Shown in pieces: positions 1-8,336 of a DNA stretch of 64,000 bases (position 1 is its first letter; every line of letters starts with the position of its first letter). The notes below the pieces were generated by a model, which saw nothing but the letters and a program-made list of their open reading frames with translations, was not told where the DNA came from and made no database searches. The position numbers were made by a program, and so were the translations under genes. The stretch is from Tessaracoccus antarcticus (lineage in GTDB: Bacteria; Actinomycetota; Actinomycetes; Propionibacteriales; Propionibacteriaceae). The stretch covers positions 248,001-312,000 of the forward strand of contig NZ_REFW01000004.1 in NCBI RefSeq assembly GCF_003688855.1, written 5' to 3'.

Positions 1-426
1 GACGCCGGCATGCGGCAGCTGGCCCGCACGGGCTGGATGCACAACAGGGTGCGGATGGTGGTGGCCAGTTTCCTCACCAAGGACCTGCACATCTGGTGGC
101 CGCACGGGGCCCGCCACTTCATGGAGTTGTTGCGCGACGGGGACCCCGCGTCCAACTCCCACGGCTGGCAGTGGACGGCGGGCACCGGGACCGACGCCTC
201 CCCCTATTTCAGGGTGTTCAACCCCGTCACGCAAGGGCTGCGGTTTGATCCGGATGGCCGCTACGTGCGCCAGTGGATACCCGAGCTGGGCCACCTCGCC
301 GGCAAACGCGCCCATGAACCGTGGGACCAGGGAGACGGTTACGACCACGGCTACCCGGAGCGGATCGTGGACCACGCCAGGGAGCGCGACGTCGCGCTGG
401 AGCGCTACGGACAGGCAAAAAACTGA
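1..426 (+). CDS. phr: Deoxyribodipyrimidine photolyase / cryptochrome family, C-terminal part (5' truncated by window)
   Basis: The reading frame is open from base 1, so the start lies outside the window. The visible 141 codons match the end of the FAD-binding domain of the photolyase/cryptochrome family: the segments GWMHNRVRMVVASFL, NSHGWQWTAGTG and PYFRVFNPVTQG carry the Asn, Trp and Asp/Asn positions that line the flavin pocket in this family. The enzyme repairs UV-induced cyclobutane pyrimidine dimers using blue light. Class (CPD photolyase rather than cryptochrome) cannot be settled without the N-terminal antenna domain. It reads toward glmS, about 50 bp downstream. Confidence 0.9.
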   Translation, partial: DAGMRQLARTGWMHNRVRMVVASFLTKDLHIWWPHGARHFMELLRDGDPASNSHGWQWTAGTGTDASPYFRVFNPVTQGLRFDPDGRYVRQWIPELGHLAGKRAHEPWDQGDGYDHGYPERIVDHARERDVALERYGQAKN

Positions 427-462
427 CCAAGCCCGGATGTCAAGAAGTGAGCATTTGTGCTG

Positions 463-468
463 TACGGT
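463..468 (+). promoter_or_regulatory. Putative -10 box of glmS, leaderless
   Basis: TACGGT lies 7 bases before the GTG start of glmS. This spacing puts the transcription start at the start codon. It is one of a set of similarly placed boxes in this window. Confidence 0.5.
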
Positions 469-475
469 TCTCGAC

Positions 476-2314
476 GTGTGTGGAATTGTGGGTTACCTGG
501 GACAACGTGACGGACGAGCCGTGGTGCTCGATGGACTGAGGAGGCTGGAGTATCGCGGGTACGACTCGGCGGGTATCGCCGTGGTGGCCAACGGTGCCGT
601 CGACTACCGCAAGAAGGCCGGCAAGATCGCGAACCTCGCAGCTGATCTGGACGCCCACCCCCTGCCCGTGACGGGCACGGCCATCGGCCACACCCGGTGG
701 GCCACCCATGGCGCACCCACCGATGCCAACTCCCATCCCCACGTCGCCAAGCGGGCGGCGGTGGTGCACAACGGCATCATCGAGAACTTCACAGTCCTGC
801 GCGCCGAGCTGGAACGCGAGGGGGCTGTCTTCAGCTCCGACACCGACTCAGAAGTCGCCGTCCACCTGCTGGAGCGTGAACTGGTGGCAGGCTCCGGCCT
901 GGTGCAGGGCATGCGTGCCGTCGTCGCTCAGCTGGAGGGCGCTTTCACGCTCGTGGCCATCGACGCCGAGGACCCTGACCGCATCGTTGCGGCCCGCCGC
1001 AACTCCCCACTCGTGGTGGGTGTGGGGGAGGGCGAGTACTTCCTGGCCTCCGACGTGGCCGCCTTCATCGAGCACACCCGCGACGCCATCGAGCTGGGGC
1101 AGGACCAGGTGGTGGAGTTGACCCCCGAGGGTGTCAGCGTGACCGGCTTCGACGGGGGCCCCGCAGAGACCCGCGAATTCCGCATCGACTGGGACCTGGA
1201 AGCCGCGCAGAAGCAGGGCTTCGACTGGTACATGCGCAAGGAGATCTTCGAGCAGCCCAAGGCCGTGGCCGACACGCTGCTGGGTCGCCTCAACCAGCAT
1301 GGCGAGCTCATGCTCGACGAGCTGCACATCAGCCCGGAGCTGCTGCGCCGCGTCAACAAGATCGTCATCGTCGCGTGCGGCACCGCCTTCTACGCCGGCC
1401 TCGTCGCGAAATACGCCATTGAGCACTGGACCCGCATCCCCTGCGAGGTGGAGCTGGCATCGGAGTTCCGGTACCGCGACCCCATCATCGATCCCGCCAC
1501 GCTCGTGGTGACGATCTCCCAGTCCGGCGAGACGGCCGACACGCTCATGGCCATTCGCCACGCCCGTGAGCAGCAGGCCAAGGTGATCGCCATCTGCAAC
1601 ACCAACGGTGCCACCATTCCCCGCGAGTCCGACGCTGTCATCTACACCCACGCAGGCCCGGAGATCGGCGTCGCCTCCACCAAGGGCTTCACCACGCAGG
1701 TGGTGGCCTGCTACCTACTGGGCCTGTACCTGGCGCAGGTGCGGGGCATGAAGTACGGCGACGAGATCGCCGCCATCCTCGCGGAGCTCGAGACGATGCC
1801 GAGGCTCATGCAGGAGGTGCTCGACAACCAGGCACCCGTCCTGGAGTTGGCTGCCGAACTCAAGGACGCACCGTCCGTGCTGTTCCTCGGGCGCCACGTG
1901 GGGTACCCCGTCGCACTCGAGGGGGCGCTGAAACTCAAGGAACTCGCCTACATCCACGCTGAAGGATTCGCGGCCGGCGAACTGAAGCACGGTCCCATCG
2001 CCCTGGTGTCGCAGGGACTGCCAATGTTCGTGGTGGTGCCGCCGCGCGGCCGCGACCAGCTGCGGGACAAGGTGATCTCCAACATTGCCGAGGTGCGCGC
2101 CCGCGGCGCCCGGACGATCGTGCTGGCGGAGGCCGGCGACGACGAAGCCCGCGCCAACGCCGACACGTTCATCGAGCTTCCCAAGGTCTCCACGCTGCTG
2201 CAGCCCCTGGTCGCCACCGTGCCGCTGCAACTGTTCGCCTGCGAACTGGCCACCCTGTTGGGCCACGACGTCGACCAGCCCCGCAACCTGGCCAAGTCGG
2301 TCACGGTCGAGTGA
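476..2314 (+). CDS. glmS: Glutamine--fructose-6-phosphate aminotransferase (isomerizing)
   Basis: Converts fructose-6-phosphate and glutamine to glucosamine-6-phosphate, the entry step to peptidoglycan and other amino-sugar polymers; cytosolic. The GTG start at 476 is chosen because it places the catalytic Cys at residue 2 (start MCGIVGYLG), which must become the N-terminus. An N-terminal glutaminase domain (HTRWATHG at 72-79) is followed by two SIS sugar-isomerase domains, with the family-typical ending DQPRNLAKSVTVE. At 612 aa it has the usual length. The frame stays open upstream to 245, but that part overlaps the photolyase gene and has no homology. A hairpin follows the stop. Confidence 0.97.
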   Translation: MCGIVGYLGQRDGRAVVLDGLRRLEYRGYDSAGIAVVANGAVDYRKKAGKIANLAADLDAHPLPVTGTAIGHTRWATHGAPTDANSHPHVAKRAAVVHNGIIENFTVLRAELEREGAVFSSDTDSEVAVHLLERELVAGSGLVQGMRAVVAQLEGAFTLVAIDAEDPDRIVAARRNSPLVVGVGEGEYFLASDVAAFIEHTRDAIELGQDQVVELTPEGVSVTGFDGGPAETREFRIDWDLEAAQKQGFDWYMRKEIFEQPKAVADTLLGRLNQHGELMLDELHISPELLRRVNKIVIVACGTAFYAGLVAKYAIEHWTRIPCEVELASEFRYRDPIIDPATLVVTISQSGETADTLMAIRHAREQQAKVIAICNTNGATIPRESDAVIYTHAGPEIGVASTKGFTTQVVACYLLGLYLAQVRGMKYGDEIAAILAELETMPRLMQEVLDNQAPVLELAAELKDAPSVLFLGRHVGYPVALEGALKLKELAYIHAEGFAAGELKHGPIALVSQGLPMFVVVPPRGRDQLRDKVISNIAEVRARGARTIVLAEAGDDEARANADTFIELPKVSTLLQPLVATVPLQLFACELATLLGHDVDQPRNLAKSVTVE

Positions 2315-2319
2315 GCCGT

Positions 2320-2342
2320 CGGGCCCCAGTTGGTGGGGCCCG
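2320..2342. terminator. GC-rich hairpin after glmS
   Basis: CGGGCCCC / GGGGCCCG form an 8-bp stem around a 7-base loop between glmS and the convergent lipoprotein gene. There is no clear T-run, so its strength is uncertain. Confidence 0.55.
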
Positions 2343-2388
2343 GTGACGGTCGGATGACCGTGAGGGGTGGCTGTTGCGGCGCAGAGAC

Positions 2389-2937
2389 TCAGGCGCAGCG
2401 GGAGTAGAAGGCCGGCTCTTGGCCTTCGGTGCCGAGTTCGATGAACTCCAGCGTCTTCCAGTCGTCCTTGGTCATCAGTGTGATCTGCGGCGTCAGGAGT
2501 GCGTCGCTGTCGTCGTGGTAGGCGAACTGGCCCACCATGCTGTTGGCATCGCTCTCCTTGATCGAATCGAGCTCGAAGAGGAAGGCGAACGAGCTGATCT
2601 TCCTGGCATCGATGGTGATGATGGCACCTTCGGCCTCCACCGCCTTGGTGCACTCTCGCGGCGTCTCCCCCTGGCTGACAGTGATCCACCTGCCATGAAT
2701 CACGGCGGGGATCTGGTCGGTCGACGCGGACTCGCTGCGTGCGGGCTGCGAGGAAGTACTGGGCACCGGCGCAGGGCTTTCGGGCGCGGTCGGTGTCGCC
2801 GATTCGCCCGGCGAGGACGGAGACGTCACCGGTGGGGGACTGGTCTGCTCCGGTGTGTTCTGGGGTGAACCGCTGCACGCCGTCAGGAGACACAACAGGC
2901 CGATGGGGGCGAGACGCCCCAGTGTTTTCGTCGTCAT
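2389..2937 (-). CDS. Putative lipoprotein of unknown function
   Basis: The 182-aa product begins with a lipoprotein signal peptide: a positive N-terminus (TTKTLGR), a hydrophobic core and a lipobox LTAC with Cys21. A Pro/Ser/Thr-rich linker (about 25-70) is followed by a small globular domain (about 75-182) containing two Cys that could pair (ECTKA and the C-terminal SRCA). I do not recognise the domain family. It is convergent with glmS and appears to be transcribed alone. Expected location is the outer face of the membrane. Coding potential is supported by the signal peptide and regular codon use; function is unknown. Confidence 0.75.
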   Translation of the reverse strand: MTTKTLGRLAPIGLLCLLTACSGSPQNTPEQTSPPPVTSPSSPGESATPTAPESPAPVPSTSSQPARSESASTDQIPAVIHGRWITVSQGETPRECTKAVEAEGAIITIDARKISSFAFLFELDSIKESDANSMVGQFAYHDDSDALLTPQITLMTKDDWKTLEFIELGTEGQEPAFYSRCA

Positions 2938-3150
2938 GGTGTCAGGACTCCCAGGTGCGCGGTGGTCGGATCGTCGGGCTTGGACTGCGTCGACGCACGC
3001 CTGTACGCCGTGTCACCAGTCGACCACATTCACGGCTGAAGCAACAGTCGAGACGGCTCGCTCCCGGGCAACGATCACCGTGTCGAATTCGTGGGAGTGC
3101 CGGCCCCGGGGGCTGTGGAGCTGACGCGACGAAGGATTCGCCTCGTTGTG

Positions 3151-3195
3151 TTTCCTGAGTGGTCCCGCGACGAAGGAGCTGGGCGTCGCGAAGGA
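3151..3195 (+). repeat. Dispersed REP-like repeat, copy A
   Basis: TTTCCTGAGTGGTC followed by CCGCGACGAAGGAGC and GGCGTCGCGAAGGA. It aligns along its whole length with the reverse complement of 24858-24901 (the first 30 bases differ at 3 positions) and more loosely with 55502-55547. All copies are intergenic. Confidence 0.65.
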
Positions 3196-3263
3196 TCTCG
3201 TGCACCGGCACGGGGTTCCCTGGCTTTTGATGGCGCCACGGGAGGCGCGACCGGTGGAGCGCC

Positions 3264-3269
3264 TAGGCT
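3264..3269 (+). promoter_or_regulatory. Putative -10 box of acpS, leaderless
   Basis: TAGGCT, then 7 bases, then the ATG of acpS. No ribosome binding site precedes the start, consistent with a leaderless mRNA. Confidence 0.6.
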
Positions 3270-3276
3270 TGGGCCC

Positions 3277-3627
3277 ATGATCGTGGGCATCGGGACGGAC
3301 CTGTGCGTCGTCGAGCGGTTCGAGGCGATGCTGGAGCGTCGGCCGGGGTTGCTGGGGCGACTCCTGACCCCGGGGGAACAGGAACTGTCCCTGCCGTCGC
3401 AGGCTGCACGGTTCGCGGCCAAGGAGGCCCTCGCCAAGGCGCTGGGCTCACCGGGTGGCATGCGCTGGCTGGACTGTGAGGTCACCAAGTCCGAGGTGGG
3501 TGTGCCGTCGTTCGTGGCCACCGGCACCGTGGCGGCGCGGATCGCGGCGCTCGGGATCTCCTCGATCCATCTGTCCATCTCCCACGACGGTGGGTACGCA
3601 ACAGCAATGGTGGTGTGTGAGTCATGA
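3277..3627 (+). CDS. acpS: Holo-[acyl-carrier-protein] synthase
   Basis: Transfers 4'-phosphopantetheine from CoA to the serine of acyl carrier protein, activating fatty acid synthesis. The 116-aa length is normal for AcpS. The start MIVGIGTDLCVVERF includes metal ligand Asp8, and FAAKEALAKALG supplies Glu50, the second metal ligand. The ATG at 3277 is preferred over upstream in-frame codons because family homology begins there and a TAGGCT box lies 7 bases ahead. The gene overlaps nnrD by 4 bases (ATGA), so the two are probably cotranscribed and translationally coupled, a common actinobacterial pairing. Confidence 0.95.
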   Translation: MIVGIGTDLCVVERFEAMLERRPGLLGRLLTPGEQELSLPSQAARFAAKEALAKALGSPGGMRWLDCEVTKSEVGVPSFVATGTVAARIAALGISSIHLSISHDGGYATAMVVCES

Positions 3628-5021
3628 GAACAGTCGCAACAGCGTCCCACCTGAGAGCAGCCGAGGAAAAAGTGTTCTCGGAGCAGCCGGGGGTTGACCT
3701 GATGTCACGGGCGGCCGACGCCATCGTCTCCGTCGCGCGGGTGATCGCGCCCAGCGGTCCCGTGGTGGTGGCTGTCGGTCCCGGCAACAACGGGGGGGAC
3801 GGCCTGTACGCGGCCGCCGCGCTGGCCGGCGACCGGGACGTGCTGGTGTGGTTGGCGATGGGTACGGGGCACGAGGCAGGCCTGCATGCCGCCGATGAGG
3901 CGGGTTGCCGTCAGGTGGATGCCGCGGAGGCCACGGAGTCACTCACCGACGCCTCGCTCGTCATCGACGCGGTCCTCGGCATTGGCGGCCGCGCAGGACT
4001 CCCTGAGCACCTCGCCATGTTCGTTGACGCCGTCGACGCCCTGGGCGTGCCCGTGCTGGCGGTCGACCTGCCCAGCGGACTCGACACCGACAGCGGTGCC
4101 GCCCACCCCAGCTTCCGCGCCGACTGCACCGTGACATTCGCCGCGCCCAAGCCCTGCCACGTCGTGGGCGAGGCCTCCGAGCGTTGCGGCGACCTCGTGG
4201 TGGTCGACATTGGCGTCCCCGTCCCCGACACCGGTGTGTTCGTGGCGGAGGAGTCCGACGTCGCCCGCTGGTGGCCGGTGCCCGGCCCGGACAGCCACAA
4301 GTACACCCGGGGCGTGGTCGGTCTTGACACGGGGTCCTCGCACTATCCGGGGGCGGCCCTGCTCGGGTGTGCCGGCGCGCTGCACGCCGGCCCAGGCATG
4401 GTGCGCTACCTGGGTGGTGCACCGCAGGGACTGGTGGTTTCACGCTTCCCCAGCGTCGTCATGGCGGACGGCAGGGTCCAGGCCATGGTGCTGGGCTCCG
4501 GGTGGGGTGACCTCGAGGACGCGGCCGAGCGCCTGGCCGGTGCCCTCAGCCGCGGCGTGCCGCTGGTGCTGGATGCTGACGCGCTGTCGCTCCTGCCCGC
4601 TGACCTGCCCCCCGGTAGCCTCCTGACGCCACACGCCGGGGAACTTGCACGCATGCTCGGAGTCCAGCGCCACGAGGTGGATGCCGACCCTATGGGCAAG
4701 GCGCGTGAGGCAGCCTCACGTTTTGGTGCCACGGTTCTCCTGAAGGGCGGCACGCAGTACGTGGCCACCCCGTCCGGCACCGTGACCATCGCCGTCCGCG
4801 GTCCTGCCTGGACGGGGCAGGCCGGGTCCGGCGACACCCTTGCGGGGGCGTGTGGAACGCTGCTCGCAGCGGGGCTGGAGGCGGACCGGGCGGCGATCCT
4901 GGGCGCCAGCCTCCAGGCCATCACAGCCAGCCGACACCCCGGCCCGCACCCGCCCGACGTGCTTGCCTCCTTCTTCCCGGACGTGATCGCCGACCTCGTG
5001 GACGTCGCGGACCTGCGCTGA
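3624..5021 (+). CDS. nnrD: Bifunctional NAD(P)H-hydrate epimerase / ADP-dependent NAD(P)H-hydrate dehydratase
   Basis: Repairs damaged nicotinamide cofactors: the N-terminal YjeF_N domain (about 1-215, with VGPGNNGGDGL) epimerises R-NAD(P)HX and the C-terminal ribokinase-like domain dehydrates the S form using ADP. The motif AGSGDTLAG at about 400 is the nucleotide-binding signature of the dehydratase domain. At 465 aa it has the expected size for the fused protein. It overlaps the end of acpS by 4 bases. No frameshift or missing motif is seen. Confidence 0.92.
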   Translation: MRTVATASHLRAAEEKVFSEQPGVDLMSRAADAIVSVARVIAPSGPVVVAVGPGNNGGDGLYAAAALAGDRDVLVWLAMGTGHEAGLHAADEAGCRQVDAAEATESLTDASLVIDAVLGIGGRAGLPEHLAMFVDAVDALGVPVLAVDLPSGLDTDSGAAHPSFRADCTVTFAAPKPCHVVGEASERCGDLVVVDIGVPVPDTGVFVAEESDVARWWPVPGPDSHKYTRGVVGLDTGSSHYPGAALLGCAGALHAGPGMVRYLGGAPQGLVVSRFPSVVMADGRVQAMVLGSGWGDLEDAAERLAGALSRGVPLVLDADALSLLPADLPPGSLLTPHAGELARMLGVQRHEVDADPMGKAREAASRFGATVLLKGGTQYVATPSGTVTIAVRGPAWTGQAGSGDTLAGACGTLLAAGLEADRAAILGASLQAITASRHPGPHPPDVLASFFPDVIADLVDVADLR

Positions 5022-5136
5022 CGGAAAACTCCGTCCGGCACCGTTTTCGGCCCGGAGCGCGCCCATTTTCTGGTCTGGAAGCACTTTTTCGTCAGCTGAC
5101 CACGTGGGGGCGGGAATTGCGTGGATGACTTTCACC

Positions 5137-5142
5137 TAGACT
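5137..5142 (+). promoter_or_regulatory. Putative -10 box of the MgtA-like gene, leaderless
   Basis: TAGACT, then 7 bases, then the GTG start at 5150. Confidence 0.6.
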
Positions 5143-5149
5143 CCGTACC

Positions 5150-6286
5150 GTGAGAGTGGCTGTTATTGCGGAATCCTTCCTGCCGCAGGTCAACGGAGTC
5201 ACCAACTCCGTCCTGCGGCTCTTGGAGCATCTCCGTGCCCATGGGCACGATGCCATGGTCATCGCCCCACAGGACGGAAACAAAACCCCGACCCACTACC
5301 TGGGCTACCCCGTGGAGACGGTTCCCTCCATCGGCCTACCCGGATACGGCACCGTGCGCCTCGTGACGACGCCGTCGCACACGGTGGAGCGGATGCTGAC
5401 CGCCTTCGCCCCGGACATCATCCATCTGGCCGCCCCCTTCGCGATCGGGTTCAAGGCTGCTTCGGTGGCTGCCAAGCAGGGCATCCCCATGGTGGCCATC
5501 TACCAGACCGAGGTTCCCTCCTACGCGGCCCGCTACGGTTTCCCGCACCTGGAGCCGCTCCTGTGGCACCAGGTCCGCAAGACCCACCTGCTGGCAACGC
5601 TCAACCTGGCCCCGTCCACCTTTGCCCGCCAGCAGTTGAGGGCGCAGGGCATCCCGCGTGTCCGTGTGTGGGGCAGGGGCGTGGACGCCGTGCGCTTCAC
5701 CCCTCTGAAGCGCTCCGACGCCCTGCATGCTCGTCTCGCTCCCAACGGGGAACTTCTGGTCGGCTACATGGGGCGCTTGGCCAACGAGAAGCAGGTGGAG
5801 GACCTGTCCGTGCTGGCCGACATTCCCCACAGCAAACTCGTCATCATCGGCGACGGCCCCGGGCGCTCAGTGCTGGAGCATGCGCTGCCGGGCGCCCACT
5901 TCCTCGGACACATGGAGGGTGACGAGCAGGCGACTGCACTGGCCAGCCTTGACGTCTTCGTCCACCCGGGCGAACTCGAGACGTTCTGCCAGTCGATCCA
6001 GGAGGCCAAGTCCTCCGGTCTTCCCGTGATCGCACCGCGCCGTGGTGGCCCCATCGACCTCATCGACCATGGCGTCACGGGGCTGCTCTACGAGCCCGGC
6101 GACCTTGCCGCCATGCGTGGCCACGTGGTCCGGCTGCTGGCCGACCCCGCCGAGCGGGAGGATTTGGGCACGGCGGCCCGCGCGTCCGTGGCCGACCGCA
6201 CCTGGGAGAGCATCTGCGAGGAACTGATGGGCCACTACGCCGACGCCATCAAGCTGTCGAAACGCAGTGGCGTCTCCGTGTCCTGA
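5150..6286 (+). CDS. mgtA: GDP-mannose-dependent alpha-mannosyltransferase, GT4 family (MgtA-like)
   Basis: The 378-aa protein has the GT-B fold signature of family GT4: an N-terminal acceptor domain starting [20 protein letters not shown], nearly invariant in actinobacterial MgtA proteins, and a C-terminal donor domain with the acidic motif [20 protein letters not shown]. MgtA proteins add mannose to glycolipid anchors of lipomannan-type envelope glycolipids; the exact acceptor here is an inference. The GTG at 5150 is the only start compatible with the conserved N-terminus and a TAGACT box sits 7 bases upstream. It converges with the copper-chaperone gene, with only 8 bp between the stop codons. 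Confidence 0.85.
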   Translation: MRVAVIAESFLPQVNGVTNSVLRLLEHLRAHGHDAMVIAPQDGNKTPTHYLGYPVETVPSIGLPGYGTVRLVTTPSHTVERMLTAFAPDIIHLAAPFAIGFKAASVAAKQGIPMVAIYQTEVPSYAARYGFPHLEPLLWHQVRKTHLLATLNLAPSTFARQQLRAQGIPRVRVWGRGVDAVRFTPLKRSDALHARLAPNGELLVGYMGRLANEKQVEDLSVLADIPHSKLVIIGDGPGRSVLEHALPGAHFLGHMEGDEQATALASLDVFVHPGELETFCQSIQEAKSSGLPVIAPRRGGPIDLIDHGVTGLLYEPGDLAAMRGHVVRLLADPAEREDLGTAARASVADRTWESICEELMGHYADAIKLSKRSGVSVS

Positions 6287-6294
6287 GGGGTTGC

Positions 6295-6798
6295 TCAGCT
6301 GTCCTCGCTGGGCGCGTGCGAGTGGTAGGTGTCCTGCTCCTCGGTGAACTCCTTGACCGGTGCCAGCAGCTCGATCTCCTGGCCGTCGTCAAACGTCAGC
6401 GTGCAGGAGATTTCCTCGCCTCCCGCTGGGAGTTCGCGGGTCAGGTCCATGAGCATGATGTGGGGTCCGCCGGGCGCCAGGTGCAGGTGTGACTCCTTCG
6501 GCACCACGAGGCCGCCCTTGGCCTCGCGCATCGCCATGCCGCCGTCCTGCTCCACCATTTCGTGCACCTGGATCATCCCTGCAACGTCCCCGCAGTCAGC
6601 GGACGTCAGCGTGATGTCGGCGGAGGTGGGGTTCGTCAGATTCACGAAGAGTGCCGACATGTCCGGCTGCTCAGAGCCGTCGGTGGTGCGGACCCAGGGG
6701 TCACCGGAAATCACGCCCGTGGTGGTGTCCTGGGCCGGCGTGCTGCAGGCCCCCAACAAGATCGTCGCGGCAACGGCAGGTACCAACCATGTCTTCAT
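6295..6798 (-). CDS. PCu(A)C-type copper chaperone lipoprotein
   Basis: The 167-aa product has a signal peptide with lipobox LGAC (Cys18) and the PCu(A)C metal-binding pattern: HEM, a Met-rich stretch (GGMAM), then HLHL...GGPHIML, supplying His and Met ligands. These chaperones carry Cu(I) outside the membrane, classically to cytochrome oxidase. The ATG at 6798 is chosen over 6873 because the signal peptide begins there and a TAGGAT box lies 8 bases ahead. It ends HSHAPSEDS, adding two His residues. It is divergent from a DyP peroxidase, an arrangement that suggests shared control. Confidence 0.87.
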   Translation of the reverse strand: MKTWLVPAVAATILLGACSTPAQDTTTGVISGDPWVRTTDGSEQPDMSALFVNLTNPTSADITLTSADCGDVAGMIQVHEMVEQDGGMAMREAKGGLVVPKESHLHLAPGGPHIMLMDLTRELPAGGEEISCTLTFDDGQEIELLAPVKEFTEEQDTYHSHAPSEDS

Positions 6799-6806
6799 GG
6801 GACGCG

Positions 6807-6812
6807 ATCCTA
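6807..6812 (-). promoter_or_regulatory. Putative -10 box of the copper-chaperone gene, leaderless
   Basis: TAGGAT on the minus strand lies 8 bases before the ATG at 6798. It sits in a 59-bp divergent promoter region shared with the DyP gene. Confidence 0.55.
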
Positions 6813-6845
6813 CAAGCCCGGCTGGATGATCATTTTCTCCTTTCA

Positions 6846-6851
6846 TAGACT
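6846..6851 (+). promoter_or_regulatory. Putative -10 box of the DyP peroxidase gene, leaderless
   Basis: TAGACT lies 6 bases before the ATG at 6858. Confidence 0.55.
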
Positions 6852-6857
6852 GGGCCC

Positions 6858-8063
6858 ATGTCCGATCCCACACCCATGAAGCGCCGCTCCCTCTTCGGGT
6901 ACGCCGGCGCCGCGGGCGTGGGCGCTGCAGCCGGGATCGTAGGTGGCCGTGTCAGCCTCGGCGACCCGCCCGGCCCCCACGGACTGCCAGTGGGGGAGGG
7001 CGTCACCCGTCAGCGGCACGATCCCTACGGGGTGCACCAGTCCGGAATCCTCACGCCGGCCCCCGCCGCCCACCGGCTCCTGGCCCTGGACCTGCTCGGC
7101 AAGACCGACGCCGGCGCGCTGGCGCGGCTGATGCGGGTCTGGAGCGGAACCATCGCCGCCTTGATGGCCGGGCGACCGGCGCCCGGGGATGCGACGCCAG
7201 ACCTGGCGCAGGAGGGCGTGTCCCTGACCATCACGGTCGGCATGGGCCCCGGCGTGTTCCGCCTCCCCGGGCTGGAGGACAAACGCCCTGCTGGGTTCCA
7301 GGACATCCCACCCATGGACCACGACAAGTTGCAGGAGCGCTGGGTGGGTGGCGACCTTGTGGTGATGGTGCAGGCAGACGACGAGACCACCGTCGCGCAC
7401 GCCAGCCGCCGGATGACCGTTGATGCCCGACCGTTCGCGCTGCCCCGCTGGAGCCAGGCCGGCTCGTGGCGGGGGGTGGACCCCAGCGGCAACCCCGTGA
7501 CGGGCCGCAACCTGTTCGGTCAGGTGGACGGCAGCCGCAACCCGTCCGCCGAGGAACTGGGGCAGGCCCTGTGGTCCACCGACGGGTGGCTGTCCAACGG
7601 CACCCAACTGGTGGTGCGTCGCATCCAGATGGACCTCGACGAGTGGGACGCCCTGGTGCGGGACCGGCAGGAGAAGGCAGTCGGCCGGAACCTCCAGGAC
7701 GGTGCCCCACTGACCGGGGGAAGTGAGAAGGACGACATCGACCGCACAGCCCAGGTCGACGGCGTCCCCGTGGTGGCGCTCGACGCCCACGCCCGGCGCG
7801 CGCACCCGGCCGAGAACAGGGGCCGACGAATGCTGCGACGCGGCGTCAACTACAGCCACGTCGACGACGCGGGGCAGGAAACGGCCGGTCTTCTGTTCAT
7901 GGCCTTCCAGGCCAGCATCGCCGAGCAGTTCATTCCCGTCCAGCAGACCCTGGATGCCTCCGACGCGCTCAACGAGTGGACCACGGCCATCGGTTCAGCC
8001 GTCTTCGCGCTGCCACCCGGCTTCTCTGCGGATCACCACCTGGCGTCTGGACTGTTCGACTGA
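6858..8063 (+). CDS. Dyp-type peroxidase, Tat-exported (EfeB-like)
   Basis: A haem peroxidase of the DyP family, 401 aa. A twin-arginine signal (KRRSLFGYAGA, Arg9-Arg10, then an Ala/Gly-rich hydrophobic stretch) predicts folded export through Tat. The family motif GXXDG appears as GQVDG at 221-225 with the catalytic Asp, and the proximal-histidine region reads DAHARRAHP followed by RRMLRRGVNY. Related proteins act in iron uptake (EfeB) or oxidise dyes and lignin-like substrates; no efeU or efeO gene is adjacent, so the physiological substrate is open. It is divergent from the copper chaperone. Confidence 0.92.
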   Translation: MSDPTPMKRRSLFGYAGAAGVGAAAGIVGGRVSLGDPPGPHGLPVGEGVTRQRHDPYGVHQSGILTPAPAAHRLLALDLLGKTDAGALARLMRVWSGTIAALMAGRPAPGDATPDLAQEGVSLTITVGMGPGVFRLPGLEDKRPAGFQDIPPMDHDKLQERWVGGDLVVMVQADDETTVAHASRRMTVDARPFALPRWSQAGSWRGVDPSGNPVTGRNLFGQVDGSRNPSAEELGQALWSTDGWLSNGTQLVVRRIQMDLDEWDALVRDRQEKAVGRNLQDGAPLTGGSEKDDIDRTAQVDGVPVVALDAHARRAHPAENRGRRMLRRGVNYSHVDDAGQETAGLLFMAFQASIAEQFIPVQQTLDASDALNEWTTAIGSAVFALPPGFSADHHLASGLFD

Positions 8064-8336
8064 GCTCTGCATCCACGTCTTTGGGGAAATGCGGTAACAA
8101 CCGGTAAAGTGGCCCACGGCCAGATTGGCCCCCCGCGACCGCGCTGCTCCGGTCCGCGTATTTGCACCGCAGGCCGGGTTCTGGGCCGCTACATTTTTGG
8201 AACAGCAGCACCATCGAGGCGCAGAAGCACATTGCGACCTCTGGCCGTCTTGTATTGGGACACCTTCAGGGACGAGACGAGCCACGCCGGGCGCAAACGC
8301 CGCCGGGCTCGTGAACCACCCGTTAAGGAAAACCGT
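8064..8336 (+). promoter_or_regulatory. Promoter and long 5' leader of the DEAD-box helicase gene
   Basis: TTGGGG (8081-8086) and TAAAGT (8105-8110) are 18 bases apart and resemble a housekeeping sigma promoter. Transcription from it would leave a leader of about 220 nt before the ATG at 8337, unlike the leaderless starts elsewhere in the window. The leader contains AT-rich patches (around 8190 and 8250) and no long hairpin that I can see, and it has no matching ORF. Long leaders are typical of cold-induced RNA helicase genes; that role here is inferred. Confidence 0.45.

Larger units (their letters stand above)
2938..3276. other. Intergenic region before acpS, with repeat copy and promoter
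   Basis: These 339 bp contain no credible gene. They hold the divergent upstream regions of the lipoprotein gene and acpS, one copy of a dispersed repeat (3151-3195) and the acpS -10 box. The motif CGCGACGAAGGA recurs with small changes at about 3126, 3166 and 3186. Confidence 0.6.

Noticed and set aside
245-475. In-frame upstream extension of glmS
   Set aside because: It overlaps the photolyase gene in another frame, has no homology, and would bury the catalytic Cys that must be N-terminal.
2374-2868. 164-codon plus-strand frame opposite the lipoprotein gene
   Set aside because: The minus-strand frame has a full lipoprotein signal and better codon use; the plus frame is its shadow.
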